Positions 23,183 to 34,347 of a stretch of 64,000 nt of DNA are shown here, piece after piece. The notes below the pieces were generated by a model, which was not told the DNA's origin, ran no database searches, and saw only the letters and a list, made by a program, of their open reading frames with translations. Source of the stretch: Struthio camelus (taxonomy: Eukaryota > Chordata > Aves > Struthioniformes > Struthionidae); the NCBI RefSeq assembly GCF_040807025.1, contig NC_090942.1:65986911-66050910 (forward strand), read 5' to 3'. Each line of letters starts with the position of its first letter. Within the stretch, counting starts at the first letter, position 1. Both the position numbers and the translations under genes were made by a program.

Positions 23183-24945
23183 GACCTTTCCCTGGCTAGA
23201 TCAGGTAGTATATCCATTCGCCGAGACTTCTCCCATCTTCACTTATCAATTTCATGATGAAACTAAAGAACACCTGCTAAACAAGTGTTCATAAATTCCC
23301 AGCACTTCTTTCATCATCAGAATAACCAGGGGAAAAACATCATATAAAGAGCATTGAATTACATGTGTGATCTGGTTCTATGACTATGCTTCAAAATTAG
23401 GTGTTTCTCAGCTATTTGACCAACACTGTAGGAACAATTTGAAACTTAAAGGGAGTATCATTTTACAACATTCCAAAACAATATTTCAGCTGAAAAATGA
23501 ATGGTACCTGTAGACACTACAGTAAAGACAAGCAATACAGCTATGAAAGTACTCCCCATTTCCTATTCCAGACAGCTGAAAAAAAACAGATGTCAGGAGG
23601 GAAAAAAAAAAAGTTAATCAAAATCTAAAGCATCTTAATAAAGAGTTCAGACAACAATAGCAATGCAGGGTCATTGACCCATGCAGACTCCTTGTTAAAG
23701 CCTCCTGTTTTCTACTTCCTAAAAAAGAATCATGGAGGAAGTGTAAATAGGCACATTATATCAATAGTACAAGCATTTTGTTAAATATTGCAAATATTTC
23801 ATTATTTCATTAAATATCATACTACCTTCAGGCAGTTAGCAGTGGTTCCTAATACAAATCTTGTGTTGTTGCTGCTTTCAGCAACCTGAGAATGCTGCAA
23901 TTTCTAGATATGCATGATTTATACTGTACTAATAAGATTTATATTAGCATCCTTCAGACAAAGAGGGGGATTCAGGTTATTTAAAGAGAGGAAGATACTG
24001 AAGAGGATGCAGATGCAGAGTGGGGGAAGGGATCTCAATCTAACTGTTTGGAAAGGTCTACTTTGCAATATCTTAGTGTTTAGCTGGAATAATTGGAAAA
24101 TGAACAGCCTGGGGAGGCAAAGACAATTCTTAACAGCTTTAAGTAGAAGTATAGGCAATCTCTTGTAGTGTTGAAAAGCAAATTGAAAAAAACAGGAATA
24201 TTGCTACTAGAGTAGAACATCTATCCCTCTCAGATACTCCAAGCCCATTAATATCATTTCACCAATAATGGACTATACTAATTATGATTATACTAAAAAT
24301 AGGACAATAGGGACGAGAGTCCTCAGCCAAGATTGCATTCCTTTGTCTTAAGCGTTGCACAGATAATACTAAAAGATAGGAGGGCCTTCAAAGGCATGCA
24401 TTTTCTGATGAATACCAGAAGACTGAGTATGAGTCCCTGCTTCTTATCCATTTCTCAGGAGAAATAATCAGCCCAAAGACTAGTATAATCATAGATCGTA
24501 CACTGTTTCCCCCAACTGTTTCTGTTTCTCAAAGTAGAACCAAGTATGTTTGATCATACCCGTGATCTCACGCTACAAAAGACTGGTATAAACAAAATGA
24601 TTACCAGCAATAGCTACTGTGGTTTTGGCAAAGAAAGCCTAAAACCAGGATTGCTTGAGTGAGGTCAGAATTTACTCTGTGTGGGAAGATACCTTCATCT
24701 GCATTCTACCCCCCTTTCGTTCCTGATGAGCAGAAGACGCTACTGAAATGAACAATGTGCTGGAAAAGAAGACAGAAGAAAACAACATGGTAATGCAAGT
24801 ATAACTATTTTCTTAAGTCTTTCTCATTATATTGACAGTTCCAAGACTTAAAAATGTGGAAAAAAAACCCTCATGTAATAGGCCTCAAAGTTTTAATATG
24901 TATATCTATATCTTATGCTATATATCTATGTGTTACAGATTTTAA

Positions 24946-24996
24946 CATATATATACACACACACATATACACACATACACATACATACACACATAC
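24946..24996 (+). repeat. Imperfect (CA)/(TA) microsatellite
   Basis: The tract alternates ATATATACACAC and ATACACACATACAC units. It is preceded by further TATATCTATA low-complexity sequence from about 24898. Confidence 0.9.
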
Positions 24997-27900
24997 TGAG
25001 CCTTTTTATTAATTTTGGAATTTTTTTATAGCCTTTTAACATACATAATTTCAGACTTGTCCCTGAAAGCAGGAGTAAGAATCAGAACTCCTGCTCTGTT
25101 GTTTTCTTATTCACTTTTTGATAATGAAAGTATTTAAAGCGATCACATAATGTTGGGAACTAGGCCTTTGGGGAAACACTCATATCATTTGGCAAGAAGT
25201 CCTGGCATTGTCCAGAGCAGTCCTCATACTTAGACATCAGTATAAAATCTTTTAATGTGGCTGTTAAAGGGTTTTGATGCGTTCATTTTTTGGTAACAAC
25301 CAGTCTGGGTCTAGGTCTCTGAATGATGATGCCACGTTTTGTTAAACTCCCGTGCATGAAAACCTAGATCAAGCCGACATTGAACCTAATAGCATCCCAC
25401 AGGAGTTTCCATCAAAGATGTATTGTGCTTTATGAAGGCCATGCAACTGGCTCAAATCTCAAACGTGAAATTGCCTGTAAGTTAAGAACAGATGCACCTA
25501 ATTTTGTTCTTATGGGGGGAAAATCATGGTCATTGCAGTACTAATGCAGTAGTGCATGTGCATGGGATATAGCCGTTCATCGTTCAGTTCCTATGTTTCT
25601 GACGGCAGAACTGTATGTTGGTTTGTGTGCGTGTGTGTGTACGTATCTATATATCTATATGCTATTTAGGAGCATATATCTCCTAAATTTCCCACTTTGC
25701 CATATTTGTTAGTAGATAAAAAAAAATACTACTTAACTTTAATATAACTCCTGTTTTTATTGCTATTTCATCCTCTGGTAAAAATCTCTGGTAGCTAGCT
25801 ATTACTTACAGAGCTTTGCTACCTTATCATCCTCAGCAGCAGCCATTTTGGGGCCTGAATTTTACTATGTTTTATTTTACAGATGAGCTACTGTTACTTC
25901 AATGACTATTAGTCTCAGTCCTGTACAAGCTTTACCCTACTACAGTGAATGCCACCAGCTAAAATGAAGATAAAAACCTCTGCAAGTGTTTGCAAGCTCT
26001 TACTGTATCCATTGAAATAGTAAACTGATAGGCTAAACAGTGGGCTGAGGCTGAGCCACTAGTCTTAGAGGATACTTATAGCAGAATAAACAAACCAGGT
26101 ATGAAGCAGTCTCAGTAATGATATTTCTGAATATGCCTGACAATTACTTGTCAATATTATATTCTCAGCCTTCCTTTTATTGCTGTGATTTCACTGAAAT
26201 TCATAATCAAGGACTTAACTGTCTGTTTTGCACTTGCACTGAAGGAGAACACCTCATCGTTTGACTGCATATGAGGAAAAACTCGTCAAAATCACTCATA
26301 TTTGTCTTTAAAGGTGAAGTTTAGCATCATCATGATTACACAGGTGAATCTTTTACAAACTGACAAACAAATTGTATTTTGAATTGTAAGAGAACATTTT
26401 GGTAAGTGGATTTTCTTTGTCCATACATTCAGCTTAGAGCTGTGCTGTTTGCATCATATTGTGGAGTGTCATACAGAGAGTATCCCAGTGGTAGCTTTCC
26501 ATTATAGCAGAAATCAATTGTTAAGGAAATACATCAGGAAATATTTCTTTTTAACTCTATATACGTCATTGGAATGAAATATAATGATTATGTATATTAA
26601 AATTTGGTTTTCATATTTTTATTTTCAACTAGAAAACAGTTGCATATTATTCAGCTTAGAGGTAAATGATTAGTAAAGACACAACATGATTTTCACTTTT
26701 ATATCACTTGCAGGCTATATACTTAGTGCCTCAAATTTGTTATTACTGGCTTGTCACTGAGAATAAAATTGACTGTATCAGGTCAGTGCCCAATTGAAAG
26801 CCATTCAATACTACATAAAATACTATTTTGACTGTCTTAATGAAGCATCAAGGACTTGATTAGGTAGGGCTATAAATACTACCTTCTCTACTTTTAAAGA
26901 TAGATTTTTCACAGAACAGTTAGGAGTGTAGACATAACTAACTTCAAAAACTGGAATTAGCAAATCAAGTTCTTCCTGAGATAATCTGAAAAGGAAATGT
27001 GCATTCTATTTATTCAGTAATTTTCTGCCAGAAGTTTTAAGCCAAATCAAAATGTCTTTTTTTTTTTTTGTTTCTGTTTCAGTTGAAAAATGTTTTGTTT
27101 CTGTCTTTTGCTTTGATTTTCACCCAGAAATACATAGCGGCAATAAGTCAAAATAGAACAAAAACGGTACCTTTGACTTGGGACATCAAAATAAAATGCC
27201 ATTTTGCTTTGTTTTTTCCTTTCCCCCAAACTGTAAAACCAGAGTGAAATGAACGTGTTGTTTTAAAAAAAGAAAAAGTGATAGTCTGTTCAAAGTCACA
27301 ATTTTTATCCATAGCTGGGATTTTTTTTCTTTTTATAACAGATTTCAAATTCTGGATATGTAGGATCTCCATTCTCAGGATTGCCAGCACAAAAGAAGAA
27401 AATGGTGAGAGAAGCCAGTTTCAGAATGGCACTCTTTTAAAAGCTGGGGATCTGGAAAGGCCTGCTGTGCTGCATTATATTTGTGGATTCAAACTGCAAC
27501 ATGCAGATATATGCACATGAATAATTTCAAGCACAAGAGCATTAATCCCATTGTAGAAAATAGAATCAGTCAAATGTGTAACGTTGCAATATGTATTCAC
27601 GGTTTGGTCACTGAAGCATAAGATCAAGTTCTGGGATACTGACTTTTTTGGAAAATATCTTAAGTTTTTAGCACGTGTGCATGTAAAAATAACTCTGCTG
27701 GGTTCAGAATTTGTGTTTGCCTTCTTTTGCATACATCTAGAAAAACTGTTTTTTAACATACTGGATTACTTTAATACTAGAGAGTGAGGCATGAATTATT
27801 ATTTTTGAATTCCATGGATTTTTCCACTCTAATTATAGGACTGACTATTGTCTCTGTGACAATATTCCTGCTATTATGCAGGCCTGAAATGAGAGATGGA

Positions 27901-30900
27901 GTGAGAAGGAACACAGCTCTGAAGTAGCTGATTTCAGTGTTCAGTGCATTCACTAAATAATTCAGTATCACTAATGGAAATCTGATTTTGGTAGAGTAGG
28001 CATGAGGGGCACTCAGTGCTGGAGTTTGGCAGCTCAATAGCCTGGGAACAACAGTGGAGCAAAAGGTGAAAAAAATCTTTACGCTATTCTCGAGTTCTCT
28101 TTTTTTGCTTTCCTGGAATCATGTTACATCTTCTTGGAGGCTGCTGTTGCTGAGGGCTAGAGAGGGCGAGAGAAAGAAATTGATATTTACAGTGTATCCG
28201 AAACAAAGAAAGCTCAACCCAAGCTGACCTTTTAACTGGTGTGCGAGTGGTTTTTGCTTCTTGAAAAGTATAGCCCCATTCTACTCAGCTGTGGGACCAA
28301 GAACAGGGAAACACTTACTGGGAGCAAATTATATAAAGTCTTGCGTTCTGACTTTGTGGTCTGAGATTTTATAGTCAGAATCTTTCAAGGGCACCTTAGG
28401 AAAGAAGTACTAAACTCTCGTTAGAAGCTGATGAGATCCCAGTGACTCTCTCCTTCAGGGCACTTATGAAACAACTGCCTCAAAGTACTGAAATACCCCA
28501 GGTTCAAAGGGAACTGTTGGTGTTCAACTCAGGAAAACACTCAGTGAGAGGAACTTTGTTGTGGGAGGGTTTCTAGATTTAGGTACAAGATACATCTAAT
28601 GCTGGGAGCTTCTTTCCCCAAAATTGCCTCAAATACTTACTGATAGAAATATTTGGGACATAATACTTTTCGATTGTTCACAAGACCATTTTTTTGCATG
28701 TGGCATCAATCAGAAGTGGTTTTGTAACTTATTATTTGCCTAACCCTCACTCTTCCTTTTAAATGAAATTCTGCCCTATATCTCCTTTTCAATGGGATAC
28801 TGTTCTGGGTAGCAAAGATGATACATGAAAGCAGAAATTTGACTTCTACAGCTGGCAGTCCATTCTTCATCTTTGTTTTATTGAACAGTATGGAACCAGC
28901 AAGGATTTTAAGGATAAGTTTCACCAGCAATCTGAGAGCAAATTTTCTTTTCTTGGATATTTGTGTGTCCAGACCAGAAAAGTAATTGTCAAAGGCTATT
29001 TTCCAGTATGGATATTTTCTGTATGTCACAAGAGACTTAAATGAGGCTACCGTTCAAGGTGCCATTAATATGGAAATAATATTAACATAAAAACACACTT
29101 TTACTTTTTGTCAGTCCAAGACTGAGATATTTTATTTTTTCATCAGAGTTCCTTCAGACCATAATTTGTCCTCTGAGCAGCTGTGTTAACCTCGAGTGCA
29201 GTTCATTTTAGACTTTTTGAATCAAAACCTAAGCCCCCATTACAGAAAACTAGTTTTAGTGCATGTAAACTCAGTCACAGGAAATTCATTTCTGAGCTAT
29301 GGAAAGGTATCTAGAAGAGGTGTGAGTGGATTAGGTTCAAAACTGTCTATTGACATTGCTTTCAACATTTAATGGAAAAATGGGGCTTCTGACACACGCA
29401 TCATTGTGAAAAGTGGTTGCTTTCTGCAGAAAGTTTCCATTGTTTGTTGAAAAACTGAAAATGCTAAGTGTTTTAGGTAGGACTCAATTTTCTGTGAGGG
29501 AAGGAAGAAATCTCCAGACCCACTTCAAGGCATCTGTTTTGGTCTTAATCAAGAGCCTTTCAGCCTTTCTCCTCTTGCCTACTTTCACTTTGTTACTCGG
29601 ACATCATTGCCCATCTGAAGTGCACTATTGCAGTGGCACAGAGACCGTTGTCTCTTGTGTCAACCGTTATCAGCTGTTTTATGATGGAAAGTCTTCCTCT
29701 CACAGTGCTTAGCACAGTGATGCCAGGAGTTCACTGAGGAGCCCCAAGGAAGGTGCAGAGTAGTTATCAAGGATCCATTTTTATTCTGATCAGCTTTGCA
29801 TCGCTCAGTTGCAAAGTACTATTTGAGTGCTCATTTCCACGCATCCAGCTGCTAAAAACACTGTTCTCTCCTCCTGAAGCCACTGCTTTGCCTGTCGGGT
29901 CAAAGTTGTTTAAAATTACATCACTGTCATTAAATCGGCCAGTGGTGTAAATCCTTAACAGCCGTGCCCGGACTATACATGTAACTGTGTGATGTAAAGA
30001 AGATGCCAAGGTGTGGATGGAAGGAAGGGAGTAGCTTACGGAGAAGGAGGCCAGGTGGGTGCAATTGCCTACGCTGGGCCTAGCCATACAGAGCTTTCCA
30101 TTGTCACAGATGGTAGGTGTTAGATGATGCAATGCGAACAGTGCCAGACAAATTACTTTTTTAACTCATTCCTCTGGAAACAGGAGAAGAATCCGAACTG
30201 GATTTCTCAGACCTGGAGCAGGAGCTGCTAGCTTAACGATCTCAGCAAAGACCCTAACCGTCAATGGGCTGAGTCTTTCCGATCGAGACCAGAGACTTGT
30301 TCTGGCAATGGGCAATTGCACAGAAATTGCCTGGGCTTTGGAACAAGTCCACTTAGTTTCAAATTAAGCTGTAGACTGGGGAACGCTCTTATTCAGTGGA
30401 TGTAATGAACCTAAAAGCTGGAAAGGCCTGCTCCCAAATGAAAGCCTTGACACAACTCCAGCAGCCAATACACCCAGAAGTGCCGAAATGCCACCACAAA
30501 ACTTGTTCTCGTGCTACTTGCAGCCCAAACAGAAATTAAAAGCTGCTTTATTTATTCCCCTGCCCCTAACAGCGTTTCCAGTCCAACACTGCCACAGTCT
30601 CAGCAGCGAGCTGGAAGCCAGCGAGGTTAAAGTTAACGCTCCCTTTCCCCTAAACAGTCACCGAAGGGGCCAAAGACTCGCACGGGGTGAAAGCGGTGCC
30701 TCGGCGAGCCCCGCGGCGGCCGCCCCGCAGCCCCCTCAACGGCCGGCGGGCAGCCGTTGGGCGCCCCCGCGGCGGGCCGAGCCCAGCCCCCGCTTCCCCG
30801 CGGGCGGGAGTTCGGGACGTTACGCCGGTTCGGGAAGTCCGTTAGGACGCCGCAGCGGGGGGGGCCGCGCCACTAACCTAACCTCCCCCCCCCCCCAGCC

Positions 30901-31010
30901 CCCCAATGCCGGGCTCCGCCGAGGCACGGGGGAGCCCCCTCCCTCTCCCCCCCCCCCACCGCGGGCGGGGGCGAGGCTGCCCCGCGAGTGACCCGCGCCC
31001 GCCGCGCGCC

Positions 31011-31018
31011 CCAATCAG
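31011..31018 (+). promoter_or_regulatory. CCAAT box (NF-Y type)
   Basis: CCAATCAG is a full match to the NF-Y core. It lies about 185 bp upstream of the TATA motif at 31198, which is rather far for a classic CCAAT box but within the island. Confidence 0.5.
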
Positions 31019-31041
31019 ATCGCGGGAGGGGCCGCGCGGGA

Positions 31042-31061
31042 GCGCGCGCGCGCGCGCGCGC
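31042..31061 (+). repeat. (GC)n alternating tract in the promoter
   Basis: Ten uninterrupted GC dinucleotides lie inside the CpG island. Alternating GC is the sequence most prone to the left-handed Z form under negative supercoiling, which is well established in vitro. It sits about 140 bp upstream of the TATA motif. Confidence 0.95.
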
Positions 31062-31160
31062 CCGCCGCCGGCTCCGCTCCCTCCGCCCCGGCCGGGGCCG
31101 CCCGCTCCCGCACTCGGCGCCGGGGCTCTGCGGAGGCAGCGCGGGCAGCAGGTTCCCTCG

Positions 31161-31163
31161 GCA

Positions 31164-31194
<31 letters not shown>

Positions 31195-31201
31195 GTATAT
31201 A
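31161..31201 (+). repeat. (TA)n tract merging into the TATA box
   Basis: Purine and pyrimidine alternate without a break for about 40 bp: GC, then a run of AT units, then GTATATGTATAT. It is an AT island in otherwise GC-rich promoter DNA and runs straight into the TATAAAA at 31198-31204. Length variation here would move the CpG-rich upstream elements relative to the start site. Confidence 0.95.
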
Positions 31202-31204
31202 AAA
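31198..31204 (+). promoter_or_regulatory. PTN: TATA box TATAAAA
   Basis: A perfect TATAAAA lies at the end of the TA tract. The expected start site 25-30 bp downstream is near 31228. From there a GC-rich, ATG-free stretch of about 130 bp runs to a consensus donor, which is what a non-coding first exon would look like. The motif may also be fortuitous, because it grows out of a TA repeat. Confidence 0.5.
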
Positions 31205-31227
31205 TAACCATAATAATCCTGCGAGGA

Positions 31228-31359
31228 AAACAAATCCCGAGCAGGAGAGCGAGAGGGCGCGCCGGCAGAGCGGCAGCAGCAGGCTAGAGGAGAGGGATCG
31301 CAGCGCCGGCAAGTGCCCGCCGCTCCCGGCTGACGGGCGAGAGCCTCCCGCCGCTCCAA
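31228..31359 (+). other. PTN: Probable non-coding first exon of PTN
   Basis: The segment follows the TATA box and ends CCGCTCCAA with GTAAGT immediately after (31360-31365), a consensus donor. It has no ATG, in keeping with a 5' UTR exon. PTN encodes pleiotrophin, a secreted heparin-binding growth factor, and in mammals has a non-coding first exon and a very long first intron. I found no sequence for the signal peptide or the cysteine-rich domains anywhere to the right in this window. The name therefore rests on position 3' of DGKI, same strand, and promoter structure. The start near 31228 is a guess. Another gene or a lncRNA cannot be excluded. Confidence 0.62.
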
Positions 31360-31616
31360 GTAAGTCACGGGCGCGGCCCCGGCCCCGGTGGCGGGGGAGG
31401 CGGCCGGGCACCTGCCGCGGGGCCGCGGAGCGGGCGCTGCCGCCGCCGGTCGATCGCGCGGATATTTAAGAAAGTGAAGTGGGGGGACGGGGCCCGGCGA
31501 GGGAGGGAAGGTTTGGGGGGGGGGGGGGCGAAGCCAGCAAATGCCGGTTTATCTGTTTTTAAAACTGCTGCCGTTAGTTTACGCCTGCCGTTCCCTCCGC
31601 GGGGATGGGATGGGAG

Positions 31617-31867
31617 CAAACCGGAGTTAACGCTGGTGGAAACACGGCTTTCCCCTGCTGGGTGTACAGGTTGTTCTGCAAACGAGCCACGGTCTCCCAC
31701 GCTGCTTCCCGTACCTCCTTACCCCTCCCTCGTCTTCTCTTGCAAGTAGAGTTAACACTGGTGAAAATGCAGTTTTCTCCTACTTAAGAGTACTGATTGT
31801 TCTGCAAATGTGCCACAGTCTCCAGCACGGATTTCTCTAACTCCTTACCCTCCCTTGTCCTCTCTTC
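31617..31867 (+). repeat. Diverged tandem duplication of about 125 bp at the CpG island edge
   Basis: Copy 1 (about 31617-31741) and copy 2 (about 31742-31867) align at a period of about 125 bp. Shared blocks are GAGTTAAC-CTGGTG, TTGTTCTGCAAA, GCCAC-GTCTCC and CTCCTTACCC followed by TCCCT-GTC-TCTCTT. Identity is roughly 75% with one or two single-base gaps. Copy 1 carries CpG at six or more places where copy 2 has CpA or TpG. The pair lies in the first 500 bp of the presumed PTN intron 1. Confidence 0.88.
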
Positions 31868-32350
31868 TGAAAAGCAGAGCTCTTTATAAGAAAAAGGTAG
31901 TCTTGTTTCTTTGGGGGCCTCATCTGCTGCTCTTGCTTGTTCCAGCTGGATGTCGTGCACCTCTCCCTTCAACCCCGCAAGTGGCGTGCCGCGGCGGTGG
32001 ATGGCTACAGTGCTTTAGTTTAGTGGTATGCTCAGAAGCTGGATTCGGGGATGTAACTCTGAGGTTAGCTGGTTCTTAGGAGCATTGTAGGTTGGTTTGC
32101 GATGTGCATTACCTCTTCTATGAGGTAGCCCTGCAACTATGCATATCGGTCGGTGTTTTAACTAGATCCTGTTTGCTTTGAATAACTTATGTTACAGTAG
32201 AAGAACACTTTTTACCTGTAATTTGTCAAGCCTCAAACTTTCTGTCCTGTTCCTGTTTCCCCTTCAGACCTCGATTGTTCCAAGCTTTTTGCAAAGTTCA
32301 ACTTTCGGAGCAAGGAATGGATTGCATATATAGTAATAACTGCTTGTATT

Positions 32351-32403
32351 GAGGAGGAGGAGGGAGGGTAGGAGGAGAAAGAGAAGGGAAGGGTATGGGA
32401 AAG
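32351..32403 (+). repeat. Polypurine tract
   Basis: A GA/GGA-rich run with only a couple of T interruptions is followed by AAGTTTTTTTT. It is a simple low-complexity region, of the kind able to form triplex DNA when long enough. Confidence 0.85.
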
Positions 32404-32529
32404 TTTTTTTTTATAAAGAAATGCTTCTCATACGTTTTCTGGACAGTGGTTTGAGCTGATCTGCAGAGCAAACTTTAGTTTGTTCTGTGCGACTCTCTTC
32501 CCTCCCTGCAAAAAGAGCATGAAAATTTT

Positions 32530-32531
32530 AT

Positions 32532-32582
<51 letters not shown>
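32530..32582 (+). repeat. Compound (CA)n(TA)n microsatellite
   Basis: About twelve CA/AC units are followed by about fourteen TA units with no spacer. It is likely polymorphic. Confidence 0.95.
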
Positions 32583-32584
<2 letters not shown>

Positions 32585-34323
32585 ACAATCTGAAATTTTC
32601 ATCAAGAGAAATGGTCCGAAGGGAAAAAGGAACCTGCCTAGTGGTGAAAGAAGTTTTTAGTTTTTGTAGTGGATGGAATTGGATGGAGAAGGTATTTTGT
32701 TAGAGTGGTCAACCGAAAAAAAAGAAATAAGAAAACCACTGCATAAATTACTGATTCCTCCTAAAAAGAGCAAGAAAGTAGAGGTTTAAGTGTACTCTTG
32801 ACTCTGATCGAAGCTAAACTCTTTGGTGACTTACCACTTAGGGAGCTTTCTGTGAAATTGAAGGATGGATGCTTATCGACTGCAGAGCAAGCTCTTAGAT
32901 GGAAAGAGAGGGAAATTTGAAGCCAGCAACAGATCTGTCTCTTACAAATGAGTAAGTTTTTGTTGATAGTGAACAAGCGATCTAAGAAAAACAGACTTTT
33001 GCCATTATCCAGATGTCTATCACCGGTTATTTGAGATGCAATTTGTGACTGATAAATGCTTGCCAGCAGGAAGTTGGTTTTACTACAGCATTACCAAGCA
33101 TAGCGCTAGCCCAGTACCATATACTAGTATTCTACTGTTGGTAATATGAAACAAACTGTCCCAGAGAAGGTTCAGTTATGCCATTATGCCAGTGTTGACA
33201 CTGAGGACACTCTTGAGGCTTATCTTATTCCTGTCACAGCTCTACTAATGGAGGCTTTGTGTAGATTCAGCTTTCTCTTGCTAAACTGAATATTAATACT
33301 TAGCTGATTCTACCAGCAACGGCTCTTGCAAGGTACTTCACAGACACGTCTTATGTTTCTTTTGGTCATTCTGGAAACAATTCTTCCTGAGTCCTTGGAT
33401 AACAATTAAAAATAGTCTTTTACTGGAGCTCTGAAAATGTACTCATTTAAAGCATGCTTCGTTTTATTTCAGTGCATTTTTGCAGCAGGGAAGATATGAT
33501 TTATAAACTGTTAAAGCATTTACACTAAGTTATTTGGGATGGAATTGGTTCTGTCGATGAAACTTGTTGCTCTGTTCAAGCCCCCTCGTTGCGTACGCTC
33601 CCAACAGTGGAGTTTTCTGTGGGAACTATCTTTGAGTAACAATGTAAGCTTTGCTTCAATATTTACAACCTCTTGCTGATCAGTGTATCAAAAGCATTTT
33701 CATTTAGAGGATTCATTTCAGGACTTTAATTGAGGAAACCTCTTTGTTTCAAGCCTCTTTATAATAAACCATTCAAAATGCTTTCTTTGAACGAACTAGG
33801 TCACTGTAACACGCACACACACAGAGATTCTCATCTGCTTAGGGTAGCCTGCATTCGGTCGACCCATATCCCTGGTGAGCTTGTCCCTGATTTATCCTTC
33901 TTGGACTGGCTTGTTCACAGGGAGCTTATGCTGCAAATTCACTGCTGGAGGTCATTCTCCATTCTTGGCATCTCTGGCAGTCTTAAGCTTAAATTGCAGC
34001 CTCATTTTCTATCCAATCAATACCACTCTTATGTTGCTGAGTTTCCATGGTGCCCCCAATCTTCTGTCTACATATTGATGTCTGACAGCAGGGATAGCAT
34101 TCTGTGTCACTATATATACTTACTAAACCTGTCAAAACTATTTAGGATCTGTCTCACTAATTTATATGCATATCCTGATATTATTTGTATCTGTTAAGCT
34201 TTGACTGATGGAACTCGTTGCGCTAAGGAATCGGCCCCAACAATGCGCTCCAGGGATGGCTCAAGGAATGGACGCTTTGAGAAAGGGAAAAAGACTCACT
34301 TCTGGAGTAGCTGGGGTAATCTA

Positions 34324-34347
34324 GAATCCTTTGTGCACAAAGGATTC
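34324..34347. repeat. Perfect 24-bp palindrome
   Basis: GAATCCTTTGTG is followed directly by its exact reverse complement CACAAAGGATTC. It is not made of a simple repeat. The pairing does not extend past 34323 or 34348. Confidence 0.97.

Larger units (their letters stand above)
20651..30640. other. AT-rich intergenic DNA upstream of the CpG island
   Basis: I recognise no gene. The stretch holds the 28-bp tandem duplication (23127-23182), a CA/TA-rich microsatellite (24946-24996), a 9-bp-stem hairpin (25664-25688), and short A or T tracts near 22180 and 27057. GC content rises from about 30600 towards the island. Confidence 0.6.
30650..31560 (+). promoter_or_regulatory. PTN: CpG island promoter, probably of PTN
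   Basis: Base composition changes sharply from AT-rich to very GC-rich with dense CpG, including GCGGCCGC at 30716-30723, long C runs near 30885-30897 and a G run at 31515-31528. Within it are GC-box-like sequence (GCGGGCGGGGGCGAGG, 30961-30976), a CCAATCAG box (31011-31018), a CG tract (31042-31061), a TA tract (31161-31201) and a consensus splice donor (31360). It is the only such island in the window. In mammals PTN lies next to the 3' end of DGKI on the same strand, so this should be the PTN promoter. Island limits are by eye. Confidence 0.85.

Noticed and set aside
25872..25895. TTTTACAGATGAG, similar to the reverse complement of a MIR core
   Set aside because: The match is about 14 bases, with no flanking MIR sequence.
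30488..30991. Proline- and arginine-rich open frame of 167 codons in the CpG island
   Set aside because: GC-rich DNA lacks stop codons by chance in all frames, and several overlapping frames here are open on both strands. None has a recognisable domain.
30878..31411. 177-codon minus-strand frame with a Tyr-Ile repeat
   Set aside because: The Tyr-Ile run is just the TA microsatellite translated, and the rest is CpG-island sequence. It is not a credible protein.
33730..34197. 155-codon open frame in the presumed PTN intron
   Set aside because: It has no domain, no splice signals at its edges and AT-rich codon use like the surrounding non-coding DNA.
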